Assembly: GCA_010092695.1 (NCBI GenBank)
Contig: JAADJJ010000001.1
Location: 3,224,001 to 3,288,000, forward strand
Length of the DNA: 64,000 bases
From: Enterobacteriaceae bacterium 4M9
GTDB lineage: Bacteria > Pseudomonadota > Gammaproteobacteria > Enterobacterales > Enterobacteriaceae
Direction: 5' to 3'
Positions 17,372 through 25,714 of the stretch are shown here, piece by piece. The translations under genes and the position numbers were made by a program. Position 1 is the first letter of the stretch, and the number at the start of each line of letters is the position of its first letter. The notes under the pieces were generated by a model. It was not told where the DNA came from. It ran no database searches and worked only from the letters and a program-made list of their open reading frames with translations.

Positions 17372-18487
17372 ATGCAAATCAAAGGCCTGACAAAGTTTTT
17401 TTTCATACTGATTGTCGTTATCGTTTCACTGGCTTTTTTTAACATCCTGGCCCCCTGGTACTCCGCTATTTTATGGGCGGCCATTCTGGCTGTGATTTTC
17501 CATCCGCTAAAGAACAAACTTCGGGCGCGCATGGGCGAGCGCAACGGGCTGGCGTCGCTGCTGACCGTGGTTATCATCTGTCTGATTGTGTTCACGCCAC
17601 TGGCACTTATCCTCTCCTCGCTGGCATTTGAAATTAACCTTGTCTACAGCAAGCTACAGCACAATGACACCCAGTTCCCGGTGGTAGTAGCAAACCTTAT
17701 TAACCACCTTCCCGGCTGGGCGAAACAACTTCTGGCTGAGCATAACCTGGACAGCGCCGCGCAAATTCAGCGTCAGCTTTCTGCCGTTGCGCTAAAAGGC
17801 GGTCAGTACCTTGCCGGTAGCGCGTTTCTGATTGGTAAAGGCACGTTCGGCTTTACGGTAAGCTTTGGCATCATGCTGTATCTGCTGTTCTTTTTACTTA
17901 AAGACGGCCCTTATCTGGTGCGCCTGGTGATGGAGTCACTGCCGCTGACTAGCTTTGTGAAACACCACCTGTTCGCCAAATTCGCCGCCGTAGCCCGCGC
18001 CACGGTAAAAGGCACGGTCGTTGTCGCGCTGGTTCAGGGCCTGCTGGGCGGTATCGCGTTTTATATTGTTGGCATTGAAGGCAGTATGTTGTGGGGCGCG
18101 CTGATGGCGTTTTTGTCACTGGTGCCTGCTGTTGGCTCTGCCATTATCTGGGTGCCGGCAGCCATCTTCCTGTTTGCCACCCAGCAGCTGTGGCAGGGAC
18201 TTTTTCTGGTGGGCTTCTTTGTCATTGTGGTCGGGCTGGTGGATAACATTTTACGCCCTCTGCTGGTGGGCAAAGACACCAAAATGCCTGATTACCTGAT
18301 TCTGATAACAACCCTTGGCGGCATGGAAATCTATGGCGTGAACGGCTTTGTCATCGGCCCGCTGATTGCGGCACTGTTTATCTCCTGCTGGAATCTGCTG
18401 TCAGGCAGAGATCATGAAGGCAACACAGATGAAATTGACGAGGAGTTTATTGAGGAAGGTAAAAATCACCCGAATGGTGAAGGTTAA
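17372..18487 (+). CDS. AI-2E/PerM-family inner-membrane protein
   Basis: 371 residues with eight or so hydrophobic segments in the order typical of the AI-2E transporter family (formerly UPF0118): paired N-terminal helices, a soluble segment with LNxHLPGW-like sequence, then the conserved LLFFLLKDGPYLV and DNILRPLLVGKDTKMPDYLILITTLGG blocks. Members export small molecules or ions (TqsA, YdiK, PerM). The substrate cannot be read from sequence. It is adjacent to the biosynthetic cluster but convergent to it, so there is no reason to make it part of that pathway. Confidence 0.85.
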   Translation: MQIKGLTKFFFILIVVIVSLAFFNILAPWYSAILWAAILAVIFHPLKNKLRARMGERNGLASLLTVVIICLIVFTPLALILSSLAFEINLVYSKLQHNDTQFPVVVANLINHLPGWAKQLLAEHNLDSAAQIQRQLSAVALKGGQYLAGSAFLIGKGTFGFTVSFGIMLYLLFFLLKDGPYLVRLVMESLPLTSFVKHHLFAKFAAVARATVKGTVVVALVQGLLGGIAFYIVGIEGSMLWGALMAFLSLVPAVGSAIIWVPAAIFLFATQQLWQGLFLVGFFVIVVGLVDNILRPLLVGKDTKMPDYLILITTLGGMEIYGVNGFVIGPLIAALFISCWNLLSGRDHEGNTDEIDEEFIEEGKNHPNGEG

Positions 18488-18504
18488 CGCCGCATGTTGT
18501 GGCG

Positions 18505-18536
18505 GGGAGCGGCGCAATATCGCGCGCTCCCTTTTT
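18505..18536 (+). terminator. terminator of the AI-2E-family gene
   Basis: GGGAGCG (18505-18511) pairs with CGCTCCC (18525-18531), followed by five T residues. Confidence 0.75.
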
Positions 18537-18743
18537 GGCTGATGGCGTTAACGCATGGGCGGCGTGAATTTTGCGCGCCACGTTGTTGCCAGCAACGTTG
18601 ACCGCCTTGCGTAAGCTACATACGCTGCACGCCAAAAAGCCTTCCCCCTATTTTCGCAGCCATTCTTCGTGCGCCCCCGGCCTTCCCGTCACGCGATGGA
18701 AACCTGATACAGAAACCCATCGCGCCCATCCAGGTAAAGTGCG

Positions 18744-19661
18744 CTAGCCTTCAAGCAACGCGGAAAGTCTTTTTTCCATTCCTACCAGGTTCTCCACTTT
18801 GTGCAGCAGGTTCTCGCGTTTAAGGCTGCCGGTCGCCGCATAGATATTCAGCATATCGCGCAGCGCTCTCGCCTCTGTAGCAATAGCCTGACTGAGTTTT
18901 TCAGCCTCAGTGAAAGCAGGATATTGCTGCAAAAATTTTGCAAAACAGAGTCGGGAACCCATTATGATGGCAAACACATTCGCCATACTTTCCATGCTGG
19001 ATTTATCATTTTCCATTGCCGCAATATCGTCGAGGATAAGGAAATTATCGCAGCGCGCAGCCCGGCTTTGTGCAAACTGCGAATCCACAGCCACACCTGC
19101 CGCTTCACTCTTTTCATCCGGCAGCTTTTCAAATACCCGGATGACCTTTTCTTTCGAGGCATTACAAATTTCGCACAGATATTCAGTGGTGAAGGTAAAC
19201 GTTGCCAGATGTCCGGATGAGACATCATCAATCGCCTGCCACTGCTCAGTTTGCGCGTCATAGGAAAGTAACGTCACAAAATGATTAATGTGCTTTTTAT
19301 AATAAAACTCCGGCCGATGAGGCACTAAGAAAACATCGCAGGAGACCAGCACAAAGGAGTCCCGGTTAATACAGGCTACCAGCGTATCAATAATATCTTC
19401 AAAACGATGATAGTTAATTTCAGAGAATTTCACCCCGATATGCAGATAATCGTCGCGTTGCAGGCCGTCATAAAGGAAATCATAACGCGGTATTTTGTTC
19501 AGAAAGATTTGCTCTCTGATAACGTCAGTACTGATCTGCGCGTTATAAAACAGGTTTGCCGTTTTATAGCCCAGCGATTCTAACGCAACAATGCCCTGGC
19601 GCTGGGAGCAGTTGAGAAAATTTCGGTTGTAGACATCGCGTTCATAGTCAAACTCAGTCAT
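18744..19661 (-). CDS. BtrH-like cysteine acyltransferase candidate
   Basis: 305 residues from the ATG at 19661, which has an AGGAGCG ribosome site. The N-terminal half resembles BtrH_N/C39-like papain-fold proteins. A candidate nucleophile Cys18 sits in FLNCSQRQGIVALESLGY, with His127 (KKHINHFVTLLSYD) and Asp145 or Asp146 (WQAIDDVS) in triad order. In butirosin biosynthesis BtrH moves an acyl group from a carrier protein to an amine. As the last gene of a cluster that encodes a carrier protein, this enzyme could transfer the finished acyl unit to its acceptor. Similarity is by motif only, so a peptidase or thioesterase is also possible. The gene is 108 bases after the exporter. Confidence 0.6.
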   Translation of the reverse strand: MTEFDYERDVYNRNFLNCSQRQGIVALESLGYKTANLFYNAQISTDVIREQIFLNKIPRYDFLYDGLQRDDYLHIGVKFSEINYHRFEDIIDTLVACINRDSFVLVSCDVFLVPHRPEFYYKKHINHFVTLLSYDAQTEQWQAIDDVSSGHLATFTFTTEYLCEICNASKEKVIRVFEKLPDEKSEAAGVAVDSQFAQSRAARCDNFLILDDIAAMENDKSSMESMANVFAIIMGSRLCFAKFLQQYPAFTEAEKLSQAIATEARALRDMLNIYAATGSLKRENLLHKVENLVGMEKRLSALLEG

Positions 19662-19769
19662 GTTCGCTCCTGATGAGGTTATCTCTGTTGAGTCGTAACA
19701 GTGGCCGGCATGGCTGCCGCCAGACTCAGGACTTGCCCGCCGGTCAGCGGGCAAGTGAGCGTGAGGGGG

Positions 19770-20729
19770 TTACACTTTGCTGGCGGAATATTCCGCGCTG
19801 GTGGCAGGCGCGATGTCAGGCGCTTTCTTTTTCCGCATCCAGAAATTAGCCAGCAAAATAGACAAGCAGGTGGTGACAATAAACAGCGGCACCCAGAATG
19901 ACGGCCAGCCTTTAGTGAACATTTCGATAGTCAGTGCAATCGCGGGAATAAAAGGCGTAATGATAGATACCCTGGGCGCACCCAGTTTCTGAACCGAATA
20001 TTGCAATGCAAAGACCGGAATCACCACCGAGATAAACGCCAGCAGCAGTAATTTGAGCAGCATAAACGAATCCATGGTGGTAATGCCGACCAGTTCGCTT
20101 GCACTAATAGCACCGGTAACGATTAACAGCAGGAAAAAGCGGTTGCACAGAATTTCAAGCGTACTGGCACCGTAGTCGTACAGCTTTGCCGAGCGAAAAA
20201 CATAAATACCCGCAGTGAGTCCCCCGGTCACCGCCAGGAAAACGCCAAGCCGTAACTCTTCAGCGGTAAAGTGGAACACGCCGTCGCCAGTGTAAAAGCG
20301 GAAAATCACCAGGGCTGCCAGGTTAATGGCAATCAGGAAAATACCCAACGCCCGCTTACTGAACACGCTGACTCGTCCGGCGAACAGCTCACACAGCAGC
20401 ACGCCAATTGGCAATGAACCCTGAAACACCGCACATTCAATCGAGGGTTCAATTTTATACAGTGAAAGGAAGGCAAATAACCAGCTGGTCAGGGTTAACA
20501 CATTTAATATTAACATCTCACCAAAAAAGACGCGGGTGAGCTTAAATACAGGCCCCCCGGACCTTTTTTGCAAAAAAACGAAGACGCAAAATGCCACAAA
20601 CAGTGAAAAGAACGTCACCACAAAACCGCTGACACCGGTAAACGAGAAAGAAATCCATACCGCAGAAAGTGCAGTACAGATGCAGTACATAAAAATAGAA
20701 AATGGCGCAAGTAGCTTTCCAGAATTCAT
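19770..20729 (-). CDS. EamA/DMT-type exporter of the biosynthetic cluster
   Basis: About 319 residues with ten hydrophobic segments, the drug/metabolite transporter topology. I prefer the ATG at 20729 (AGAG ribosome site 7 bases upstream) to the one at 20747. EamA proteins export amino acids and small metabolites across the inner membrane, so this is the likely exporter of the product and possibly a self-protection gene. The tail is basic (RKKKAPD). It is 167 bases downstream of the flavin monooxygenase and may have its own promoter. Confidence 0.8.
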   Translation of the reverse strand: MNSGKLLAPFSIFMYCICTALSAVWISFSFTGVSGFVVTFFSLFVAFCVFVFLQKRSGGPVFKLTRVFFGEMLILNVLTLTSWLFAFLSLYKIEPSIECAVFQGSLPIGVLLCELFAGRVSVFSKRALGIFLIAINLAALVIFRFYTGDGVFHFTAEELRLGVFLAVTGGLTAGIYVFRSAKLYDYGASTLEILCNRFFLLLIVTGAISASELVGITTMDSFMLLKLLLLAFISVVIPVFALQYSVQKLGAPRVSIITPFIPAIALTIEMFTKGWPSFWVPLFIVTTCLSILLANFWMRKKKAPDIAPATSAEYSASKV

Positions 20730-20896
20730 ATCAACACTCTCTTTCATAACACCATAAATACGAATACAGCGGCGAGGCCATGCTATTTCTCAGCGCCATA
20801 ATCAACCGTTTATCAGACGAACGGATGTGAACCGATAGCCTTCTCTGTTCACGCCTCATCGTCCCTTGCCATGTCATCATTAAACACATCACGTTA

Positions 20897-22132
20897 TTAT
20901 TGTTTTGCCAGCACCTTACGTTCAGACGCCGTTTGCCGAATTTTGCTAACCAAAAATTTATTCTGAAACGCCGCAGGCGAGATTAAGCGCCCCGTCAAAT
21001 CACGATACTGACGCTGTAATTCGGGGTCGTTAAGTATGGTGCGAAAGGTCGATTTATGGCCTTCCTCATCTTTTGCTATCAGTGCATCAGCAATAATGCC
21101 GCGGGCATGAAAAGGGAAATAGTCATTAAACTGACGCTGATAGTGCTCAAGCGCCTGCGCCACATTGATAACGCCGTGTTGCATTGTCGCCTGCACCGCC
21201 TCACCCAGCATGGCAGCGGTTTGTAGCGCGAAACTGCACCCCACTCCGCTCATCGGGTCCAGTGACTGCACCGCATCGCCAATAAACGCAACCTCCTGGC
21301 AGACAGGCTGGCGCGTGAGATTTGGGTAATCCTGGTATCCCCTTACCGGTGTTTCGAAAACCACGTTATCCATCGCAGGCATGTCTGCAATTCCGGCAAA
21401 AAACGCCACCAGGTTATGCCTGACGTCCTGCTCATGCCACTGCTTTGCGGTCTCTTTACTGATGTAAGCGGACAACAGGGTACGGCCATTAATCAACGGA
21501 TATAAAAACGCCATGCCGTTTTCATGGTGAGCGAAAAGCGAGCGGTTATCGGCAGGTGCATCAATGCCGCTGCAATAGGCAAAAAACGTCGCACGTTGAT
21601 TCTCAAAACTCTGCTGCGCATTACCGAGCAAACGTGCCAGTGAGGACATTCTGCCGTCTGCCGCCACCAGCAGACGTCCTTCAATATTAAACGTTTGCTC
21701 GTCACTTTCGACGGTTAACACCCAACCTTGCGCGGTGCGTTGCACCTGCGTGACACTCTGCGCGTAACCAATTTCAACACCGCATTCCTGCGCCTGCTGA
21801 CGCAAAGCCGGGTCCAGTACCGAACGCTCCAGGTTGAGTGCGCATTGGTCGCGCTGTGCGCCGTAAAACCCGTCAGGATCGATAACCCCCGCAGGCGTGA
21901 TAAAGGTAGCCCGGGTGCGCACACTGTAAGCTGCATGCGCTAAATGAGGCATTCCCAGCAGGCTTAATACCGGCACCGCAGAAGGCTGAATGAAGTGGGT
22001 ACACAGCTTTTTATAGGCTGACGCAGACGTCTGTTTTTCAATGACCCTGACCCGCAGCCCCAGCTTCGCTAACAGAATGCTGCAGGCAGCACCACTGGCG
22101 CTGCCCCCTACAATCACTACATCGTAGGTCAT
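20897..22132 (-). CDS. FAD-dependent monooxygenase (group A type)
   Basis: 411 residues from the ATG at 22132, which overlaps the aminotransferase stop as ATGA. The dinucleotide-binding VVIVGGSASGAACSILLAK (residues 4-22), the DG motif (VAADGRMSSLAR) and the FAD ribityl-binding GDAVQSLDPMSGVGCSFAL motif are all present, as in p-hydroxybenzoate hydroxylase, geranylgeranyl reductase and tryptophan halogenase relatives. The lysine-containing halogenase motif (WxWxIP) was not seen. In this cluster it probably oxidises the carrier-bound intermediate, perhaps the hydrazine nitrogen, but the substrate is inferred only. Confidence 0.8.
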   Translation of the reverse strand: MTYDVVIVGGSASGAACSILLAKLGLRVRVIEKQTSASAYKKLCTHFIQPSAVPVLSLLGMPHLAHAAYSVRTRATFITPAGVIDPDGFYGAQRDQCALNLERSVLDPALRQQAQECGVEIGYAQSVTQVQRTAQGWVLTVESDEQTFNIEGRLLVAADGRMSSLARLLGNAQQSFENQRATFFAYCSGIDAPADNRSLFAHHENGMAFLYPLINGRTLLSAYISKETAKQWHEQDVRHNLVAFFAGIADMPAMDNVVFETPVRGYQDYPNLTRQPVCQEVAFIGDAVQSLDPMSGVGCSFALQTAAMLGEAVQATMQHGVINVAQALEHYQRQFNDYFPFHARGIIADALIAKDEEGHKSTFRTILNDPELQRQYRDLTGRLISPAAFQNKFLVSKIRQTASERKVLAKQ

Positions 22133-23460
22133 TGCACATCTCCCGTGTGGCACAGCACATCCTGAGCTACCGCCGCAGAAGTTGCCTGCGCCTCGCCAAA
22201 ACAGGCTCCCATTGCCCGCTCCAGAATCATTAAGCCTGCCAGCAGCGTGTCCTGCGGGATGGTCAGTGACGGCATGATTTTAATGACCTGATCGCGATCG
22301 CCAGCACGCTCCACAATCATCTTCTCGGCAAAGCAGTGCTGGGTGATTTTCTTAGCCAGCTCGGGTGAATAAAGCTCAATGCCCTGAAACAGGCCGCGAC
22401 CGCGAGTCGCTTTGATGAAATGGGGAAAGCGCAGCTTTATCTCTTCAAGCCACTGCTGAACCACCTGCTCCTGGCGAAAGATATGCTGGCTAAGGCTGTC
22501 GTCACGCCAGTAGTGTTCCAGCGCCGCTTTGGCGGTCACAAAGGCCGAGGTATTGCCACGGAAGGTGCCATTATCCTCACCGGGATTCCACTGGTCCCAC
22601 TGCGGTTTAAACAACAGGAGCGAGAAAGGCAGACCATAGCCGCTCAGGGATTTAGACAGACACACCATATCCGGTTGAATACCGGCAAATTCAAAGCTGA
22701 AGAAGTGGCCAGTACGCCCGCATCCGGCCTGAATATCATCAATAATGAGCAAAATATCGTGGCGCTGTAGCAGCGCATGCAGACGCTGCAACCAGGCTTT
22801 TGATGCCACATTAATGCCGCCTTCACCCTGTACGGTTTCCAGAATCACGGCGGCAGGAATATCCATGCCTGAACTGTTATCCGTTAACAGCTTTTCGAAA
22901 TAGGCAATGGTGTCCAGCCCGTCGAGATAGCCGTCATATGGCAGCCGGAATACATGCGAGTCAACCGCGCTCTGTCGGTTGTCCCGGTTGCCCGTCAGCC
23001 CCAGTGCGGTATTCGACATGCCGTGAAAACCGTTGGTGAACGCCACCACGTTGGTGCGGGCTTTCACTTTGCGCGCCAGTTTAATCGCGGACTCCACCAC
23101 GCTGGTGCCGGTCGGCGACGTAAACTGCATTTTGTAATCGAGCTTACGCGGTTGCAAAATGATGGTGTTAAAGGCCGTGATAAATTCCGCTTTGGCAACG
23201 GAATGCATATCCAGAGCAGCCTGGATGCCATCTGCCGCCAGATAGGCGATCAGCGCCTCTTTCAGGGTCGCCGGGTTATGACCATAATTGACCGCGCCCG
23301 CACAGCTGAGAAAATCGAGCCAGGCGTTGTCATGCTGATCGTAGAGATAGCATCCTGACGCCCGGTTAAATACCGCCGGGAAATTACGGCAATAGCTTCT
23401 GGCCGACGACTCATACTCAGAAAAGAGGTTAAGCGCCAGGTTGTTTTCAGATACTGTCAT
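22129..23460 (-). CDS. EctB-like class III aminotransferase
   Basis: 443 residues, a PLP fold-type I enzyme close to diaminobutyrate-2-oxoglutarate transaminases (EctB/Dat). Visible: TSPTGTSVVESAIKLARK, GFHGMSNTALG, the PLP-stacking DDIQAGCGRTG and the Schiff-base lysine in CLSKSLSGYG. EctB makes L-2,4-diaminobutyrate from aspartate semialdehyde. In this cluster it could supply diaminobutyrate as building block. Alternatively it could return 2-aminoadipate semialdehyde, the expected by-product of the DAO-like step, to lysine. Good ribosome site (AGAGGAA); 20 bases after the N-hydroxylase. Confidence 0.88.
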   Translation of the reverse strand: MTVSENNLALNLFSEYESSARSYCRNFPAVFNRASGCYLYDQHDNAWLDFLSCAGAVNYGHNPATLKEALIAYLAADGIQAALDMHSVAKAEFITAFNTIILQPRKLDYKMQFTSPTGTSVVESAIKLARKVKARTNVVAFTNGFHGMSNTALGLTGNRDNRQSAVDSHVFRLPYDGYLDGLDTIAYFEKLLTDNSSGMDIPAAVILETVQGEGGINVASKAWLQRLHALLQRHDILLIIDDIQAGCGRTGHFFSFEFAGIQPDMVCLSKSLSGYGLPFSLLLFKPQWDQWNPGEDNGTFRGNTSAFVTAKAALEHYWRDDSLSQHIFRQEQVVQQWLEEIKLRFPHFIKATRGRGLFQGIELYSPELAKKITQHCFAEKMIVERAGDRDQVIKIMPSLTIPQDTLLAGLMILERAMGACFGEAQATSAAVAQDVLCHTGDVQ

Positions 23461-23480
23461 AGCAATTCCTCTTTATGGGT

Positions 23481-24818
23481 TCAGGCCAGAGCCGCGTTTT
23501 TAGAGAGCTGTTGTTCCAGGGACTGCAAAATTTCTTGTGAGCGCAACGACAGCAGGCTGAAAGAACCCGCATCACCGTAACCGTGTGACGATTCACACAA
23601 CCCATTGAGAAATAACGGGGGCAGTTGTTCGTGCGCGCTGGCAGACGTCAGGCTGTAATCGCGCTCCAGCTTAAGAAAGCCGCCGTCATTATTTTTCGCC
23701 AGCAGCGGGTAAAGGTCGGTGAGCAATGGCGGGCACAGTTCATCATTCTCGCCATTACCAAAATTACGAAACCCGGTTGCCAGCACAATGCCATCGATGT
23801 TCTCCAGCGTATTTTCCTCGCCGGTGTTCACTTCCCGAATCTGTAACTGGCAGTGGTTTTCATCCTCGCTGTAATGCACTATTTCCTGACAGGACCAGAT
23901 TTTCACCGGCGTTTTTCCCTGCAATTTATCTTCATACATGCCCACATAGAGCTGATGAATCACATCCTTATCGGCAGCCGAGTAATTCGTGAAATGCAGA
24001 TGCTGGTTCAGGCGTTTTTTGCCGCTCTCAGAGGCATTGAAATAGTAATCAACGAACTCCGGGAAATAGACATGGTCGCTAAAAGGACTGGTATCTTTAA
24101 GGCGGAATCCATAACCACGCTGGACATTAATAATCTCTGCATCCGGGTAGTTTTGACGTAAGTGCAAAATAATTTCCACGGCACTCTGGCTTCCCCCAAC
24201 AACGGCAATGCGCGTTAGCGGTTTTTTCTCATTTAACTGTTGAAGCGAGGTTAAATAGCGGGTCAGATGAAAAATACGCCACGGATGGGCTTTTTCAAAT
24301 ACCGTTGGGATCATCGGCGTGCGGCCCGGAGCCACAACCACCGAGCGCGCGAAGTACACCGCATTATTATCTGTTTCAACGCGATAATACTTTTCGTTGT
24401 TATGGGTTATCAGCGTCAGTTTTTTTACGCTACGGCCGTAGGCAACCTGGTGGGAGAAGAAATGGGCCACCCATTGCACATACTCAGCAAACTCGCGACG
24501 TAAAGGAAACTCCAGCCCCAGGTTGAGGTGTTCGAACAAGCGGTTATGTTCGAATAAGAAATTAATAAAGGTATAGCGACTGCGGGGATTACGGGGCGTC
24601 ACTAAATCACGCCCTGGGTTATTCTGGATGTCGCTTCCCGACAACAGCATTTGTGGCTGCCACTGCGTTTTGGTATTACGTTCCAGGAAAAGACAGCGTC
24701 CGTTAAATTGTGATTCTTCCATCGCAATAGCAAGCGCAATATTGGCAGGGCCAAAGCCGATACCAATCACATCATACAACTCGTTGTTGAATGCTTCATT
24801 ATCAATGGATACAGACAT
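23481..24818 (-). CDS. L-lysine/L-ornithine N-hydroxylase family monooxygenase
   Basis: 445 residues, the length of IucD/PvdA-type N-hydroxylases. FAD motif IGIGFGPANIALA (about 17-29), substrate/FAD loop MLLSGSDIQNNPGRDLVTPRNPRS, NADPH motif VVGGSQSAVEI, and the C-terminal ATGFRNF are all in place. These enzymes hydroxylate the side-chain amine of lysine, ornithine or diaminobutyrate with NADPH and O2. No siderophore synthetase (IucA/C or NRPS) is nearby, so a siderophore role is unlikely. Beside a MetRS-like enzyme and a cupin, it matches the first step of hydrazine formation (N6-hydroxylysine). Strong GAGGG/AAGGAA ribosome site. Confidence 0.9.
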   Translation of the reverse strand: MSVSIDNEAFNNELYDVIGIGFGPANIALAIAMEESQFNGRCLFLERNTKTQWQPQMLLSGSDIQNNPGRDLVTPRNPRSRYTFINFLFEHNRLFEHLNLGLEFPLRREFAEYVQWVAHFFSHQVAYGRSVKKLTLITHNNEKYYRVETDNNAVYFARSVVVAPGRTPMIPTVFEKAHPWRIFHLTRYLTSLQQLNEKKPLTRIAVVGGSQSAVEIILHLRQNYPDAEIINVQRGYGFRLKDTSPFSDHVYFPEFVDYYFNASESGKKRLNQHLHFTNYSAADKDVIHQLYVGMYEDKLQGKTPVKIWSCQEIVHYSEDENHCQLQIREVNTGEENTLENIDGIVLATGFRNFGNGENDELCPPLLTDLYPLLAKNNDGGFLKLERDYSLTSASAHEQLPPLFLNGLCESSHGYGDAGSFSLLSLRSQEILQSLEQQLSKNAALA

Positions 24819-24841
24819 TTCCTTTCCCTCAATTCAAAAAG

Positions 24842-25210
24842 TCACTGCTCGATTTCTTCGGCATTGCCGACATAATCCCAGCGCGAGATAAGCTCGCCCC
24901 TGAAGGTTAAAACCTCAAAAATTCGGCTCTGGTATGCTTTATTGTTTTCACGATGGCGATAACACGCACTCACCTCAACGCACACCGTATTGCCCTGGGA
25001 AAGCACAATGCGTTTATCTAACTGGTAATCCGCTAATACCTGATAGCGTGGCGTAAGAAATGACAGCAGCGCCTCTTTACCCCGAATAATTTCCAGTTGG
25101 TTATATGCCACTTCCACATCGTCAGTAAAACAGGAGGCAATTAACGCCATATCAAGCGTGCGGAATTTATCGCGCACGACACAGACGCGTTCATCATAAT
25201 CTGAATGCAT
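24842..25210 (-). CDS. NTF2/SnoaL-like protein
   Basis: 122 residues with the NTF2-like cone pattern: an N-terminal helix (CVVRDKFRTLDMALIASCF), DDVEVAYNQLEIIRGKEALLSFL, then strands including TVCVEVSACYRHRENNKAYQSRIFEVLTFRGELISRWDYVG. Such proteins act as cyclases, isomerases, dehydratases or binding partners; no activity can be chosen. The start has no good Shine-Dalgarno and follows a strong hairpin (25255-25286), so expression may be set separately from the upstream genes. Its base composition is more AT-rich than that of most cluster genes. Confidence 0.75.
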   Translation of the reverse strand: MHSDYDERVCVVRDKFRTLDMALIASCFTDDVEVAYNQLEIIRGKEALLSFLTPRYQVLADYQLDKRIVLSQGNTVCVEVSACYRHRENNKAYQSRIFEVLTFRGELISRWDYVGNAEEIEQ

Positions 25211-25254
25211 AATTTTTATTTAAATATGAATAAGAGATTAAACACACACTTTAT

Positions 25255-25286
25255 ATCCGCATTATTACCGGAGTAATAATGCGGAT
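25255..25286. repeat. 14-base perfect inverted repeat inside the cluster operon
   Basis: ATCCGCATTATTAC / GTAATAATGCGGAT with a 4-base CGGA loop in the 98-base gap between the rhodanese and NTF2-like genes. On the minus strand there is no T-run after it (ATATAAAG), so it is more likely a partial attenuator or RNA-processing hairpin than a full terminator. Confidence 0.75.
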
Positions 25287-25308
25287 TTTATTGTCGGTAT
25301 CCGGTGAC

Positions 25309-25707
25309 TCAGCAACCGCAGACTATGGGCGTTCCTTCTTTCCCCTCGAAACCTTCTGTGGAGTAACCATCACGCTTCCACCAGTCCAGCCCGCCCAGTA
25401 ACTCTTTGACCTGAAAACCTAACGTCATCAGTTTCATCGCCGTTTTGGTTGAAGCATTGCAACCAATTCCATCGCAGTAGCAGATGTACAATTTCGTTTT
25501 ATCTAAATGCTCTGTGTTATTAAAACAAATCTCTTTATGCGGCTGGTTAATTGCACCCGGAATATGTTCTCGCTGATAAGCCTCTTTACTGCGGCCATCA
25601 ACCACAACAACATTGTCGTTATTTTTTAACGCCAGATACAAATCCCATGAGTCGGTCTCATAGGCTAATTTTTTTTGATAATAAGACAGCTGTTCAATTG
25701 ATGACAT
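25309..25707 (-). CDS. single-domain rhodanese-like sulfurtransferase
   Basis: 132 residues from the ATG at 25707; longer in-frame extensions overlap the upstream gene and are rejected. Rhodanese features: VVVVDGRSKEAYQREHIPGAIN and the active-site loop CYCDGIGCNASTKTAMKL, with the catalytic Cys in the CDGIGC loop, then ELLGGLDWWKRDGY. The C-terminus ends in VCGC, an unusual extra Cys pair. These enzymes carry persulfide sulfur; the part it plays in the pathway is unknown. It starts 7 bases after the hydrolase stop, so the two are likely translated from one message. Confidence 0.85.
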   Translation of the reverse strand: MSSIEQLSYYQKKLAYETDSWDLYLALKNNDNVVVVDGRSKEAYQREHIPGAINQPHKEICFNNTEHLDKTKLYICYCDGIGCNASTKTAMKLMTLGFQVKELLGGLDWWKRDGYSTEGFEGKEGTPIVCGC

Positions 25708-25714
25708 AATAACC

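Noticed and set aside
18580..18598. Inverted repeat ACGTTG-N7-CAACGT as terminator of the cluster
   Set aside because: Weak stem without a T-run; more than 140 bases past the last stop. Not called as a terminator.
20897..22132. Flavin-dependent halogenase
   Set aside because: FAD motifs fit, but the WxWxIP halogenase signature is not visible; called only as an FAD monooxygenase.
22129..23460. Ectoine biosynthesis suggested by the EctB-like aminotransferase
   Set aside because: Neither EctA nor EctC is encoded nearby; the GNAT protein at 30881-31363 does not look like diaminobutyrate acetyltransferase and lies far away in the operon.
23481..24818. Siderophore (aerobactin/pyoverdine-type) locus suggested by the N-hydroxylase
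   Set aside because: No IucA/IucC-type synthetase, NRPS, formyl- or acyltransferase of the siderophore kind, TonB receptor or clear Fur box is present in the cluster.
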